Positions 8,361-17,873 of a stretch of 64,000 nt of DNA are shown piece by piece. This stretch comes from Rhynchopus euleeides (lineage: Eukaryota; Euglenozoa; Diplonemea; Diplonemida; Diplonemidae). The translations under genes and the position numbers were made by a program. How positions within the stretch are numbered: position 1 is the first letter of the stretch; the number at the start of each line of letters is the position of its first letter. The notes under the pieces were generated by a model that searched no databases, was not told the DNA's origin, and saw only the letters and a list, made by a program, of their open reading frames with translations. The DNA lies in the NCBI GenBank assembly GCA_963210315.1, contig OY723237.1, positions 1,984,001 to 2,048,000 of the forward strand. The letters are read 5' to 3'.

Positions 8361-10805
8361 ATGGGTTGCCAGTTCAACATCCCGATCTTTGCGATGATCC
8401 TGACGGCGACATTGGTGAGCACTGCGTCGTCGATGGGCGGCGGGCTGATCCTCTACTTCCAAGGGCTCGAGTCACTGGAGGACTCGATGGTGACGACTAG
8501 CGCGGGGGAGCTGCGGTCTCTGCGTGAAACCATCCGGAATAAGCTCTCCAACGTGGAGGAGGGAATCGGCAGGGTGCGCCGGTTTATCTTCTCCGCCGAA
8601 CGCTTCAGACCTGGCATGCCTTCATCTGAGTGGGCGGATGTGATGCGGGCTTTCGGATTCGCACAGGTCGGGGGTTCTGACAGTTCCTTCTACAGCACAG
8701 GCGTGTGGCTTGTGCCACATGACTGGGCCGTCGTCAAGGGGTTTGGTGTGGTAACACACGAAAACTCTCATGACATTGAAGCGACGGGTCCGCGCGACAT
8801 GGCCTTCGCAGAGTTCCACGACCAGCTGCCTGAGAACCACACCGTCCTGGGGCCTGATGGTCAGCTGTCTGCCGTCTTCGCGGCTATCTCGGCCCTGGAC
8901 CCCGTATCGGGGTACAAGACGAAACGCCTGTACACCGTGCAGGCCGCTATGCTCTTCACACAACTAGCAGACCCACACCTCCCGCAAGACGACCCCCGCC
9001 AACGCCCCTATGATTTCACGGATCCCCCTGTGGCTGGTTCTGTGATGTCCTATTGGAAGCCCCCTTCACAGTGGGTGTCCTCGACCGGCGTGAGGTACTG
9101 GCAGACTCATCTGCTTGCGATGTACATGCCCCCGCCGTTCCCACACCCAATGCACAAGTTTAAGACTATGGGCCTGACGCTGGGCATCGACTACGTAATA
9201 TTCCAACCCCCGTTCGATGCTTACAAACAGGCACACCCCGACACCGTGGTGCTGATGGCCGACAGGCAGACGGGCATTGTGTACGCCTCCACCATCCTCC
9301 CGATGGTCCCCGACTGGTGCCAGGTGGGTGGCCCCCCCGGTTCGTTCGTCCCACAGGGCTGTGCACTCAGGCTCACCAACCTGTCGCAGGCTGTGCAGAG
9401 CGGGTTCCGGAAGAGTGGGGAGGAGCCGTTCGGCAGTTTCATAAAGGCAGAGCTGGACGGGGAGGACTACTTCATCCGGCGTGTGGATTTGGGTTTCCAG
9501 AATCTGGAGTTGGTGTGGATGCGCCCCACGTCGTCTGTGCAGGGCAAGGTGCAGGAGGCGCTGGTGCTGCTGATCCTCTTCACGGCTCTGGTGATTTGCT
9601 TTGACGTCACCATCATGGTGATGGAGGTGATCTTCATCGCGATGCCGATGCGGCAGCTGTCGTCGGCAATCATGTCTGTCGGGGACATGGAGACGGAGGC
9701 AGCCAGAGGGGCGGTGGAGCGGTACGAGACACGCTGTGCAATGCTGTCAGAGGTGCGGGCCTTGACAGCCGGGATGATGAAGACCGTGCTGCGTCTGGAG
9801 CAGTTCAGGACATTCATCCCCGATGCGTTGGTGGGGGTTGTCGATGACGACACTGAGTTCTCAGCGGTGATCACCCTGCACAGCCCCTCGGCCACTACGT
9901 CGGACACGGCCAGCAAGGTATCGAGGTCATCGCACTCCACACAGCAGCAGGCCGCAGCTGCCCGTCAGACTCTGGATCTGCACATCCAAAACAGGGCTGT
10001 GGGTATGCTGTACGTCAATGCGGTGAACTGGTGGCAAGAGAGCTGCGCACAGGACGACAAGGGCCACCATCTGCTGGATCGGCACACAACCCTTGCGACA
10101 GCTGTGCTGGGGGTCGTGTCTTCTCACAACGGGACATTGGACAGCTTCTCTGGCGACCGTTTCCTTGTGGGGTGGAACACAGCAAAGGCCAAGGGTGAAT
10201 GCGCTGTGTGCGCTGCCGACACCGCATGGGCACTGCGGTCTGCAGTGAAGGGGGTGAGACTGTCGTGTGCTGTGGTTTGTGGGCGTGCTTGGGTCGGCAA
10301 CACAGGGACGCAGACGGTGCGCCGCTTCTCCGTGATGGCCCCTCTGGTGCCGTGGGTGATGGAGCTGGAGGCATTTGCAAAGTGGCGCAACTACACGTGT
10401 GTCACGGACGACGCAACTGCAATCCGTCTGGAGCATTCGTATGCCTGCCAGGTGGTGGATGCACTCGTCTGCCGCAGGAGAAAGGCCGCCATTCCTGTGC
10501 TGCACCTGTTGGGCCAGATGGACATGGCTACTGCAGAGTGGATGTACCAGCTCGAGGAGTCAGAGAAGAAGAACAAGAAGACGACGCAGCTGAACGGGAT
10601 TGCACGCGCTATCATGAACTCCGAGTGGGACACAGCACGCGAGTTGTCCAGCAACGGGAATGTTATGGGTGGCCTGCCTGAGCCACTGGTGCAGAGCCTG
10701 AATCACGAAGTCTTCACCCCCCTCAAGATGTGTTTTGAACGGAACCCAAACGACCCGTCTCTCAGAGACCTTGTGATTGGTACACTGTCGTCGAAGCCTA
10801 GGTAG
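8361..10805 (+). CDS. Two-TM receptor-like protein with degenerate nucleotide cyclase domain, copy 1
   Basis: 814-residue single-exon protein. Residues about 7-33 form a first membrane helix (FAMILTATLVSTASS...LILYF). Residues 34-395 would be extracytoplasmic, perhaps a Cache-like sensor. Residues about 399-428 (EALVLLILFTALVICFD) are the second helix. After a linker with EQFRTFIPDALV, residues about 545-690 match class III adenylate/guanylate cyclases. The metal-site Asp of the family FADIVGFT motif is replaced (N553 in LYVNAVNWW), D599 in FSGDRFLVGWN is kept, and the VN-A-RLE segment is VPWVMELE, so the Asn and Arg of the active site are missing. I infer a signalling or regulatory pseudo-cyclase at a membrane. 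ATG 8361 has an AAGATGG context. The gene ends at the duplication junction (SKPR then stop). Confidence 0.7.
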   Translation: MGCQFNIPIFAMILTATLVSTASSMGGGLILYFQGLESLEDSMVTTSAGELRSLRETIRNKLSNVEEGIGRVRRFIFSAERFRPGMPSSEWADVMRAFGFAQVGGSDSSFYSTGVWLVPHDWAVVKGFGVVTHENSHDIEATGPRDMAFAEFHDQLPENHTVLGPDGQLSAVFAAISALDPVSGYKTKRLYTVQAAMLFTQLADPHLPQDDPRQRPYDFTDPPVAGSVMSYWKPPSQWVSSTGVRYWQTHLLAMYMPPPFPHPMHKFKTMGLTLGIDYVIFQPPFDAYKQAHPDTVVLMADRQTGIVYASTILPMVPDWCQVGGPPGSFVPQGCALRLTNLSQAVQSGFRKSGEEPFGSFIKAELDGEDYFIRRVDLGFQNLELVWMRPTSSVQGKVQEALVLLILFTALVICFDVTIMVMEVIFIAMPMRQLSSAIMSVGDMETEAARGAVERYETRCAMLSEVRALTAGMMKTVLRLEQFRTFIPDALVGVVDDDTEFSAVITLHSPSATTSDTASKVSRSSHSTQQQAAAARQTLDLHIQNRAVGMLYVNAVNWWQESCAQDDKGHHLLDRHTTLATAVLGVVSSHNGTLDSFSGDRFLVGWNTAKAKGECAVCAADTAWALRSAVKGVRLSCAVVCGRAWVGNTGTQTVRRFSVMAPLVPWVMELEAFAKWRNYTCVTDDATAIRLEHSYACQVVDALVCRRRKAAIPVLHLLGQMDMATAEWMYQLEESEKKNKKTTQLNGIARAIMNSEWDTARELSSNGNVMGGLPEPLVQSLNHEVFTPLKMCFERNPNDPSLRDLVIGTLSSKPR

Positions 10806-10807
10806 TC

Positions 10808-11252
10808 GGTCACGACGGTGCAGTCGCAGCTTGCCCGTGGGACCTCGCATGCGACAGCGCTGAAGGTGACTTTTCCCGGAGGGTCCATCGTGGGTGCGCC
10901 CAAAATCCGCACCATGTCCATTATCCAGGAGCTGGAAGGGAGGAGGCGCGGTGTCTACACCGGGAGTCTGGGGTACCTCTCTGTCGACGGGGCGTCTGAC
11001 TTCAATATTGCGATACGCACCGCTGTGATAGCGCGGAATAGGCGCGGGGCGCGGGTGCTGCGGATCGGGGCTGGTGGTGCGATCACGATCCTTTCTGATC
11101 CTGAGGATGAGTGGGACGAGGTGTGTCACGGCGTGCTGTGTTGGGGTGGGGTGGGCTTTGTGGTGTTTCGATCGGCGGGGTGTCTGCGATCTGTTTTGTT
11201 GGCGTGGCAGGATCACCCCGTGCTGCCGGGGTGTGGGGGGAAACATTTATGA
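10808..11252 (+). pseudogene. Duplicated 3' fragment of pabB
   Basis: Repeats 6250-6704 of pabAB almost exactly: VQSQLARGTSHATALKVTF, FPGGSIVGAPK, DFNIAIRTAV and LSDPEDEWDE are all present, but the amidotransferase and most of the PabB domain are missing. It has no start of its own and lies directly behind the stop of the first cyclase-like gene. A 10-bp deletion relative to the original (after CGGCGTGCTGTGTT) changes the frame, giving a stop at 11252. It is a by-product of the tandem duplication. Confidence 0.93.
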
Positions 11253-11317
11253 GGTTGTGGGGTGAGGGCCATGGTTTTGTTCGTCGCACAAGTACAACCG
11301 AATCACGAACCAGACTA

Positions 11318-12119
11318 CCGTAAACGGAAAAAGGGTGGACCGTAAAAATGTTCCAAGTTCCCAAAAAAAGGCCAAACGTTCCATCTTTTTTACGGTCCAC
11401 CATTTATTGGGACTGAATATGGAAAAGACAATGCGTTTTTCGCCCGCGGGCTGGTGGGTTGCGGGGCGCGGACTGCGGCCTCCACGCCGCAGACACCCAC
11501 ACGTAGGCCTCCCGACCTCCCAGCTTTGGACCCTCCCTCCACCACCGCAACCAACACCAGCAAGAGAAGCAAGTCCTCCCTGCGTGTGGAAAAGGCACGA
11601 TCTCACCTCGAGACTCACCCACCACCACACCTCGAGAAGTGTAGTACCATGCAAGGAGCATTCCGGTAGAAGTAAAAGTAGAACCTGCTGCACGAGCCCA
11701 CAAAAGCAGCCACAGTACGGCAGGGCGCGCAGACAGAAGCTGAGACCACCGGGCTCCCTCCAGATGTAAATTCGTGAATCAGTGCCCGAAAAATTCAGGG
11801 AAATCGTACTCCTTTAGTGTAGTACACCCTGCAGTAACTGTGGGAGAACAGTTCCCGGACGATGGTGAGTGCACACTCTGTGCTGAGGCCCTGTGGTGTT
11901 AATCCTGCAGCTTCAGCCGTACGATTTCCTTGGTTCCTTCGCGACTTCGTCGCGAAGGAACTCGTAAAAAAAACCGCCAAGTCCACGATCCCAACCGTAA
12001 AATAGGTGGACCGTAAAAATGTTCCAAGTTCCGGAAAAATCCCATTTGTTCCATCTTTTTTACGGTCCACCTATAGTACGGTTCACCTTTATTACGGTCC
12101 ACAATATTTCCGTTTACGG
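11318..12119. mobile_element. Non-autonomous element with TA target duplication (Tc1/mariner-like MITE)
   Basis: 802-bp insertion between TA dinucleotides at 11316-11317 and 12120-12121. The undisturbed site with a single TA is seen in unit 1 at 7850-7851. The ends CCGTAAACGGAAA and TTTCCGTTTACGG are inverted. Inside each end lies a further hairpin with arms GGTGGACCGTAAAAATG and its complement (11334-11403 and 12005-12074), so the terminal inversions are compound. A perfect 12-bp stem with a TTC loop (TTCCTTCGCGAC arm) is at 11934-11960. The internal sequence encodes nothing recognisable. TA duplication points to the Tc1/mariner class as mobiliser, by inference. Confidence 0.85.
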
Positions 12120-12135
12120 TAAATTTAAAAAGTCG

Positions 12136-12294
12136 CACAAAAAAGGATTGCCGGGTTTCTTTTGTTTTGTTTGTGCAACCTTCTAGTCACCGCACGTTGG
12201 GGCGTGGAGTGTAGGTGCTCGAAACATTGCTCCCACTGCAACCTTTTTAGTTCTGAACGCCTTCCGTGAGCACGGTGCGTTTGACACAAAAAAA
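12136..12294. other. About 149-bp presence/absence segment between CACAAAAAA repeats
   Basis: Unit 2 contains an extra stretch between two direct repeats CACAAAAAA (12136-12144 and 12285-12293). Unit 1 has one copy of that repeat (7866) and no intervening sequence. Either the segment was deleted from unit 1 by recombination between the repeats, or it was inserted in unit 2 with a 9-bp duplication. The rest of 12295-12770 is upstream sequence of the second cyclase-like gene, with nothing else recognised. Confidence 0.75.
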
Positions 12295-12770
12295 TCATCG
12301 ACAATCATCGAACTGGGGACAAGACGATGTAAGATGTGTTGCGATCTGATCACTTGAATTGCCGGCAGAGGCACCTACACCACATGCCCCAACACAGATC
12401 ATGGTGAAGGCGTATCCGCTGATGCGTGCCGTCAGCAGGATCCTGACGGGTGACGAGCACAGATTCGAGGTTGCTCTGTAGGGACATTGCACTGCCAGAG
12501 ATCACCTCCACCCCGACCCGACCATGTTGCCCTTCTCTGTGCCCTCTGGTGTGCAGCAAAGCAAGCCTGCGAGCGGTATACGCCACACCGACCAGTGTGC
12601 CTGTTGCGGAGGTGTGGTGTGCAATCCCCCCAGCCCCCTCGCCCCAACCCTCACCCAGGCAGCTTCGCATCCTGTCGTGCTCTGCTCGGTAGCAACTGCC
12701 ACACACACACAAGCGCCACGTCAGATGCACTCCTCCGATACACTGATACACAACAGCAGCAGCAGGCAAG

Positions 12771-15221
12771 ATGGGTTGCCAGTTCAACATCCCGATCTTT
12801 GCGATGATCCTGGTGGCGACATTGGTGAGCACTGCGTCGTCGATGGGCGGCGGGCTGATCCTCTACTTCCAAGGGCTCGAGTCGCTGGAGGACTCGATGG
12901 TGACGACTAGCGCGGGGGAGCTGCGGTCTCTGCGTGAAACCATCCGGAATAAGCTCTCCAACGTGGAGGAGGGAATCGGCAGGCTGCACCGGTTTATCTT
13001 CTCCATCGAACGCTTCAGACGTGGCATGCCTTCATCTGAGTGGGCGGATGTGATGCGGGCTTTCGGATTCGCACAGGTCGGGGGTTCTGACAGTTCCTTC
13101 TACAGCACAGGCGTGTGGCTTGTGCCACATGACTGGGCCGTCGTCAAGGGGTTTGGGCTGGTAACACAGGAACACTCTCATGACATTGAAGCGACGGGTC
13201 CGCGCGAAATGGCCTGCGCAGAGTTCCACGACCAGCTGCCTGAGAACCACACCGTCCTGGGGCCTGATGGTCAGCTGTCTGCCGTCTTCCTGGTTACCCA
13301 TGCCCTGGACCCCGTATCGGGGTACAAGACGAAACGCCTGTACACCGTGCAGGCCGCTATGCTCTTCACACAACTAGCAGACCCAGACCTCCCGCAAGAC
13401 GACCCCCGCCAACGCCCCTATGATTTCACGGATCCCCCTGTGGCTGGTTCTGTGATGTCCTATTGGAAGCCCCCTTCACAGTGGGTGTCAACAACCGGCG
13501 TGAGGTACTGGCAGACTCATCTGCTTGCGATCTACATGCCCCCGCCGTTCCCACACCCAATGCACAAGTTTAAGACTATGGGCCTGACGCTGGGCATCGA
13601 CTACGTAATATTCCAGCCGCCGTTTGATGATTACAAACAGGCACACCCCGACACCGTGGTGCTGATGGCCGACAGGCAGACGGGCATTGTGTACGCCTCC
13701 ACCATCCTCCCGATGATCCCCGACTGGTGCCAGGTGGGTGGCCCCCCCGGTTCGTTCGTCCCACAGGGCTGTGCACTCAGGCTCACCAACCTGTCGCAGG
13801 CTGTGCAGAGCGGGTTCCGGAAGAGTGGGGAGGAGCCGTTCGGCAGTTTCATAAAGGCAGAGCTGGACGGGGAGGACTACTTCATCCGGCGTGTGGATTT
13901 GGGTTTCCAGAACCTGGAGTTGGTGTGGATGCGCTCCACGTCGTCTGTGCAGGGCAAGGTGCAGGAGGCGCTGGTGCTGCTGATCCTCTTCACGGCTCTG
14001 GTGCTTGTTTTCGACTCGCTGGTGATGGTGATGGAGGTGATCTTCATCGCGATGCCGATGCGACAGCTGTCGTCGGCAATCATGTCTGTCGGGGACATGG
14101 AGACGGAGGCAGCCAGAGGGGCGGTGGAGCGGTACGAGACACGCTGTGCAATGCTGTCAGAGATGCGGGCCTTGACAGCCGGGATGATGAAGACCGTGCT
14201 GCGTCTGGAGCAGTTCAGGACATTCATCCCCGATGCGTTGGTGGGGGTTGTCGATGACGACACTGAGTCCTCAGCGGTGATCACCCTGCACAGCCCCTCG
14301 GCCACTACGTCGGACACGGCCAGCAAGGTATCGAGGTCATCGCACTCCACACAGCAGACCCAGCAGACCGCTGCCCGTCAGACTCTGGATCTGCACATCC
14401 AGAACAGGGCTGTGGGTATGCTGTACGTCAATGCGGTGAACTGGTGGCAAGAGAGCTGCGCACAGGACGACAAGGGCCGCCAGTTGCTGGATCGGCACAC
14501 AACCCTTGCGACAGCTGTGCTGGGGGTCGTGTCTTCTCACAACGGGACATTGGACAGCTTCTCTGGCGACCGTTTCCTTGTGGGGTGGAACACAGCAAAG
14601 GCCAAGGGTGACTACGCTGTGTGCGCTGCCGACACCGCATGGGCGCTGCGGTCTGCAGTGAAGGGGGTGAGACTGTCGTGTGCTGTGGTTTCCGGGCGTG
14701 CTTGGGTCGGCAACACAGGGACGCAGACGGTGCGCCGCTTCTCCGTGATGACCCCTCTGGTGCCGTGGGTGATGGAGCTGGAGGCATTTGCAAAGTGGCG
14801 CAACTACACGTGTGTCACGGACGACGCAACTGCACTCCGTCTGGAGCATTCGTATGCCTGCCAGGTGGTGGACGCACTCGTCTGCCGCAGGAGAAAGGCC
14901 GCCATTCCTGTGCTGCACCTGTTGGGCCAGATGGACATGGCTACTGCAGAGTGGATGTACCAGCTCGAGGAGTCAGAGAAGAAGAACAAGACGACGGCGC
15001 AGCTGAACGGGATTGCACGCGCTATCATGAACTCCCAGTGGGACACAGCACGCGAGTTGGCCGGCAACGGGAATGTTATGGATGGCCTGCCTGAGCCACT
15101 GGCGCAGAGCCTGAATCACGAAGTCTTCACCCCCCTCAAGATGTGTTTTGAACGGAACCCAAACGACCCGTCTCTCAGAGACCTTGTGATTGGTTCACCG
15201 TCGTCGAAGCCTGTCAGGTAG
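12771..15221 (+). CDS. Two-TM receptor-like protein with degenerate nucleotide cyclase domain, copy 2
   Basis: 816-residue tandem paralogue of the protein at 8361-10805, with the same architecture: N-terminal helix, large putative extracytoplasmic region, second helix (here LVLVFDSLVMVM), FIPDALV linker and cyclase-homology domain with the same substitutions (LYVNAVNWW, VPWVMELE) and the retained FSGDRFLVGWN. Differences from copy 1 are clustered: GRLHRFIFSIERFRRG, LVTQEHSHD, SAVFLVTHALD, the second helix and the Gln-rich linker (QQTQQTAAR). Those patches are dense in changes while the flanks are nearly identical. It ends SKPVR then TAG, three bases longer at the tail than copy 1, which probably reflects the original 3' end. 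Function is inferred to be membrane signalling; the ligand is unknown. Confidence 0.7.
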   Translation: MGCQFNIPIFAMILVATLVSTASSMGGGLILYFQGLESLEDSMVTTSAGELRSLRETIRNKLSNVEEGIGRLHRFIFSIERFRRGMPSSEWADVMRAFGFAQVGGSDSSFYSTGVWLVPHDWAVVKGFGLVTQEHSHDIEATGPREMACAEFHDQLPENHTVLGPDGQLSAVFLVTHALDPVSGYKTKRLYTVQAAMLFTQLADPDLPQDDPRQRPYDFTDPPVAGSVMSYWKPPSQWVSTTGVRYWQTHLLAIYMPPPFPHPMHKFKTMGLTLGIDYVIFQPPFDDYKQAHPDTVVLMADRQTGIVYASTILPMIPDWCQVGGPPGSFVPQGCALRLTNLSQAVQSGFRKSGEEPFGSFIKAELDGEDYFIRRVDLGFQNLELVWMRSTSSVQGKVQEALVLLILFTALVLVFDSLVMVMEVIFIAMPMRQLSSAIMSVGDMETEAARGAVERYETRCAMLSEMRALTAGMMKTVLRLEQFRTFIPDALVGVVDDDTESSAVITLHSPSATTSDTASKVSRSSHSTQQTQQTAARQTLDLHIQNRAVGMLYVNAVNWWQESCAQDDKGRQLLDRHTTLATAVLGVVSSHNGTLDSFSGDRFLVGWNTAKAKGDYAVCAADTAWALRSAVKGVRLSCAVVSGRAWVGNTGTQTVRRFSVMTPLVPWVMELEAFAKWRNYTCVTDDATALRLEHSYACQVVDALVCRRRKAAIPVLHLLGQMDMATAEWMYQLEESEKKNKTTAQLNGIARAIMNSQWDTARELAGNGNVMDGLPEPLAQSLNHEVFTPLKMCFERNPNDPSLRDLVIGSPSSKPVR

Positions 15222-15771
15222 AGTCTGCATCTGTCGTGCCTTCTCTGTGTAGCTCCCTCGCCAGGTTTCCACCTCCGCGAGTGATCTATGTAGAGCCTGC
15301 CTACATGTTCGAAATTCCAAGTCTCGACGTGTCAGGATCACATCATGTTTCGGTTTACACGTTGTACGCCATGGGGGCCGCCGTTCTGTGGCACTGTGTC
15401 AACTTCGCACCCAGCTTTGTGAGTCCGCTCACTTGTTCATATTTCTGTGCGAAGGCCCCATTACTTTCTGGGCTTCCAGAGTTTTACACTTCCATTTAGT
15501 CTCCCACCCAAGCATTCAGTGATTCCACAGCACTCTTCCCGGCAGAGCCTGGTTGCGCACTTCGGTGTATTTCGCAAGAAGACTGATGATATACCCGCCC
15601 GTGTGGTGTGATGGTTGCAATGAAGTGGAGAGCGTGTCAGGTTCTCGCCCAGCGGTCTGTCATGAACTTCTGTTCGATGCCGATGCGCTGATCCAACAAG
15701 ACCAGGCGTCTGATGCGCAGTTCAAGAAACGTTGGTCGTACATCCCGGAAATATACATGTACCTACCCTCC

Positions 15772-15851
15772 CCCTTGTAATTGTCCGCCCCCCCAAACCC
15801 CTTGTAATTGTCCGCCTCGGGGCCTCCTCGGGGGGCGGACAATTACAAGGG
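15772..15851. mobile_element. Foldback element, TTGTAATTGTCCGCC family copy 1
   Basis: CCCTTGTAATTGTCCGCC occurs twice in tandem on the left (15772 and about 15798), and the complement GGCGGACAATTACAAGGG lies at 15834-15851, so a strong hairpin with alternative left arms can form. The same odd two-left-arm, one-right-arm layout is repeated at 16433-16510. Confidence 0.75.
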
Positions 15852-16297
15852 TTATACTGGGTACTAAGGCCTGCAGTGCGAGTGGTTGGGCTGGCGGGAG
15901 TTGGGGGTGTTAGGTGACCACCTAGCACCCCTGCTGATGTCGGTGGGCACCACAGAAGATGGGCGCACGAGCAGGTCATCCCGCTTGTGCCCGGCGCCAC
16001 CAGGAAGCTGTGCCATACAGTGGCCCGATTCACTGCCTCGCTCTGTTGCAAGCGATGTATTGCAGGAGCGTGCTGAGCCCAACCTTCCAATCGCGGGACA
16101 TCCACATCCTCTTCCGCTGAAAATTCGCAACTGTCTGCCCGACCAAGCCTGGGTGTGATTCTCCCCTCAGGGACGTATGCATCTCATGTCCACACCCTAC
16201 CGTCGGGTGGGTGGCTGGGGAGGGCTGGGGCAGCAAACAAGGCAGGGATGAGGCCGAGAGCGGGGCTCCGCCTGCGTGACAAGGGTCTCTTAATCAC

Positions 16298-16351
16298 CCC
16301 TCGCTACTCCCCTCTCACCCCCTGGGGGTGGTAGGGGTGAGTAGCGAGAGC
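16298..16351. mobile_element. Hairpin, TCGCTA family copy 2
   Basis: CTCGCTACTCCCCTCTCACC and GGGGTGAGTAGCGAG form an imperfect hairpin with almost no loop. The outer motif, read inward as AGGGCTCTCGCTAC on the minus strand, matches the arms of the elements at 6949-7063 and 30900-31013. It looks like a reduced family member. Confidence 0.6.
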
Positions 16352-16432
16352 CCTGGCCACACAGAGCGCACAAACACTATGGAATGTGCACCTGTTGTTG
16401 TGTGCACGCTGCAGCCAGTGGTACAGGCTAAT

Positions 16433-16510
16433 CCCTTGTAATTGTCCGCCTGACCTTGTAATTGTCCGTTTCGGCCAAAAATGCCAAAATAGGGCGGAGA
16501 ATTACAAGGG
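16433..16510. mobile_element. Foldback element, TTGTAATTGTCCGCC family copy 2
   Basis: Left arms CCCTTGTAATTGTCCGCC (16433) and CCTTGTAATTGTCCG (about 16454), right arm GGCGGAGAATTACAAGGG (16493-16510). Beyond the arms, the outer flanks of copies 1 and 2 are also inverted (TGTACCTACCC on the left of copy 1, GGGTGGGTACA on the right of copy 2). The two hairpins may therefore be the compound ends of one element spanning roughly 15758-16519. Confidence 0.7.
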
Positions 16511-17694
16511 GGTGGGTACAGGCCTGGGCGGGGAACGAGCCCTTTTTCCAGGTTTTTTGGGTCGGGGAACCAGGTTTTTTCTAAGAATTTTTACAAGGGA
16601 TTTTTTGCTCGCCCCCCCACAGTTTCCAGGCGCGTGCCCGTCAGGCGGGACTTTTTCTCTGATTTCTCTCCGCGTCATCAATGACAGCTCTCGAGTGATG
16701 CCCAGAGATGCTTGCGGCAGAGAGTGCCCCTCATGCGCGTTACAGCTGAAAATGAATGAGGATCATCTGGCACTCGTTCTCATCGGGGGTTGTGCTCCGC
16801 AGGGACTCAATACACCTTGGCACTCTCGCAGGGCTGGACATGCCAGCAGCTGGAGGACAGTTACAAAGCTGCCACTCCCCGACGCCACCCACCTGCTGGC
16901 CCCTTCAGGTCTGAAAGCCCAAAAGCTCCCGGGGATTTTTGCAGTGGTGCGCACCATATTCAGCGCAGTAGGGTGATCTCTCCGATTTTCCAAAACTGCT
17001 GGCTTACTAGTTTGGGGAACGGTCGTCGGCAGACCGTTGAAATGCCCGTGTTAGCAAGGCACACTCACGTTTCAGGTAGCGTGTCGCGTGTCACGCATGT
17101 CGCGAACGCGGCAAGTGTACCTCCCAGGTGGGGAAGCCCGACCTCCTGTCCGATGTCAGTCAGGCTTCGAAGAAGCGCTTCATAGGGGGGATAAAATCCA
17201 ACTTGCTGCCTTCACGTGGCGCCCCCTGTGATTACCCTCCTCCGAGGGGAAACTAAAGCAAGCTCTGGTAACTCTTTTTCCACTGTGTGCCCTGTTTCAT
17301 ATATGCGGAGGGGCCCTTTCTGCACGGCTTTGGTTTTATTGATGTTGTGGTGTGCGTGGTTTATTTTCCCTTTTTTTGTTGTTTTCGCAGCATTTTATGC
17401 TGTCGGGTGAGCTTCCGCCCCATGGGAGGCGCTCCTTCCGGCTTGCGCTGCCCACCCATCCCACCCCCGTCCCCTTCCCACATTCTTTCTTTTCTTTTAG
17501 GGGAGACGTCCTCGCAGTGGCTGTTTGGCCTGACGCGATTCCCCGCCTCAAAGCAGACCCACCTGGCAGCTACTCAAGGCACATGAGGAGTGAGAGGCGT
17601 CAACGGGCGCAACGCCCCTCCCTGCGGTCCGGCTTCCGCCACGTGGCTGACTCAAAGCAGCGAAGTGACCAACGGGAGCGACATGGGAAAAAAA

Positions 17695-17873
17695 AAGTGC
17701 TGAAATGGGTGTTTAGGACCTAGGCAGAAGTGTCCGACTGCAGGAGAGTGCTGAAATGGGTGTTTAGGACCTAGGCAGAAGTGTCCGACTGCAGGAGAGT
17801 GCTGAAATGGGTGTTTAGGACTTAGGCTGAGGTGTGCGACTGCAGGAGAGTGCCGAAATGGGTGTTTAGGACC
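17695..17873 (+). repeat. 51-bp satellite, short array A1
   Basis: About three and a half tandem copies of the 51-bp unit (contains GTGCTGAAATGGGTGTTTAG and GTCCGACTGCAGGAG), beginning directly after an A-run at 17689-17696. The last copies carry the AGGCTGAGGTGTGCG variant. It is followed immediately by the 10-bp array. Confidence 0.95.

Larger units (their letters stand above)
6250..10807 (+). repeat. Segmental tandem duplication, unit 1
   Basis: The sequence from 6250 (GGTCACGACGGTG inside pabB) through the first cyclase-like gene is repeated head to tail from 10808. The units are nearly identical apart from separate transposon insertions and small indels. The junction lies two bases after the stop codon of the first cyclase-like gene and switches directly into mid-pabB sequence. 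Unit 1 holds the 3' end of the intact pabAB gene. Confidence 0.95.
10808..15221 (+). repeat. Segmental tandem duplication, unit 2
   Basis: Second unit of the tandem duplication: pabB fragment, spacer, and second cyclase-like gene. Homology with unit 1 ends at the stop codon of the gene (AGGTAG in both). Downstream of 15221 lies unique sequence, presumably the original downstream flank. Confidence 0.93.
15222..17694. other. Gene-free region with foldback hairpins
   Basis: About 2.5 kb downstream of the duplication without a supported gene; open frames are short and unlike any family I know. It contains two CCCTTGTAATTGTCCGCC foldbacks and one TCGCTA-family hairpin (listed separately). An A/T-rich stretch near 16540-16610 includes TTTACAAGGGATTTTT, which echoes the foldback arms and also the left flank of the satellite at 25873. 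Confidence 0.5.

Noticed and set aside
15236-17723. Open frames of 60-200 codons in the 15-17 kb region
   Set aside because: They cross foldback hairpins and low-complexity stretches and show no domain.
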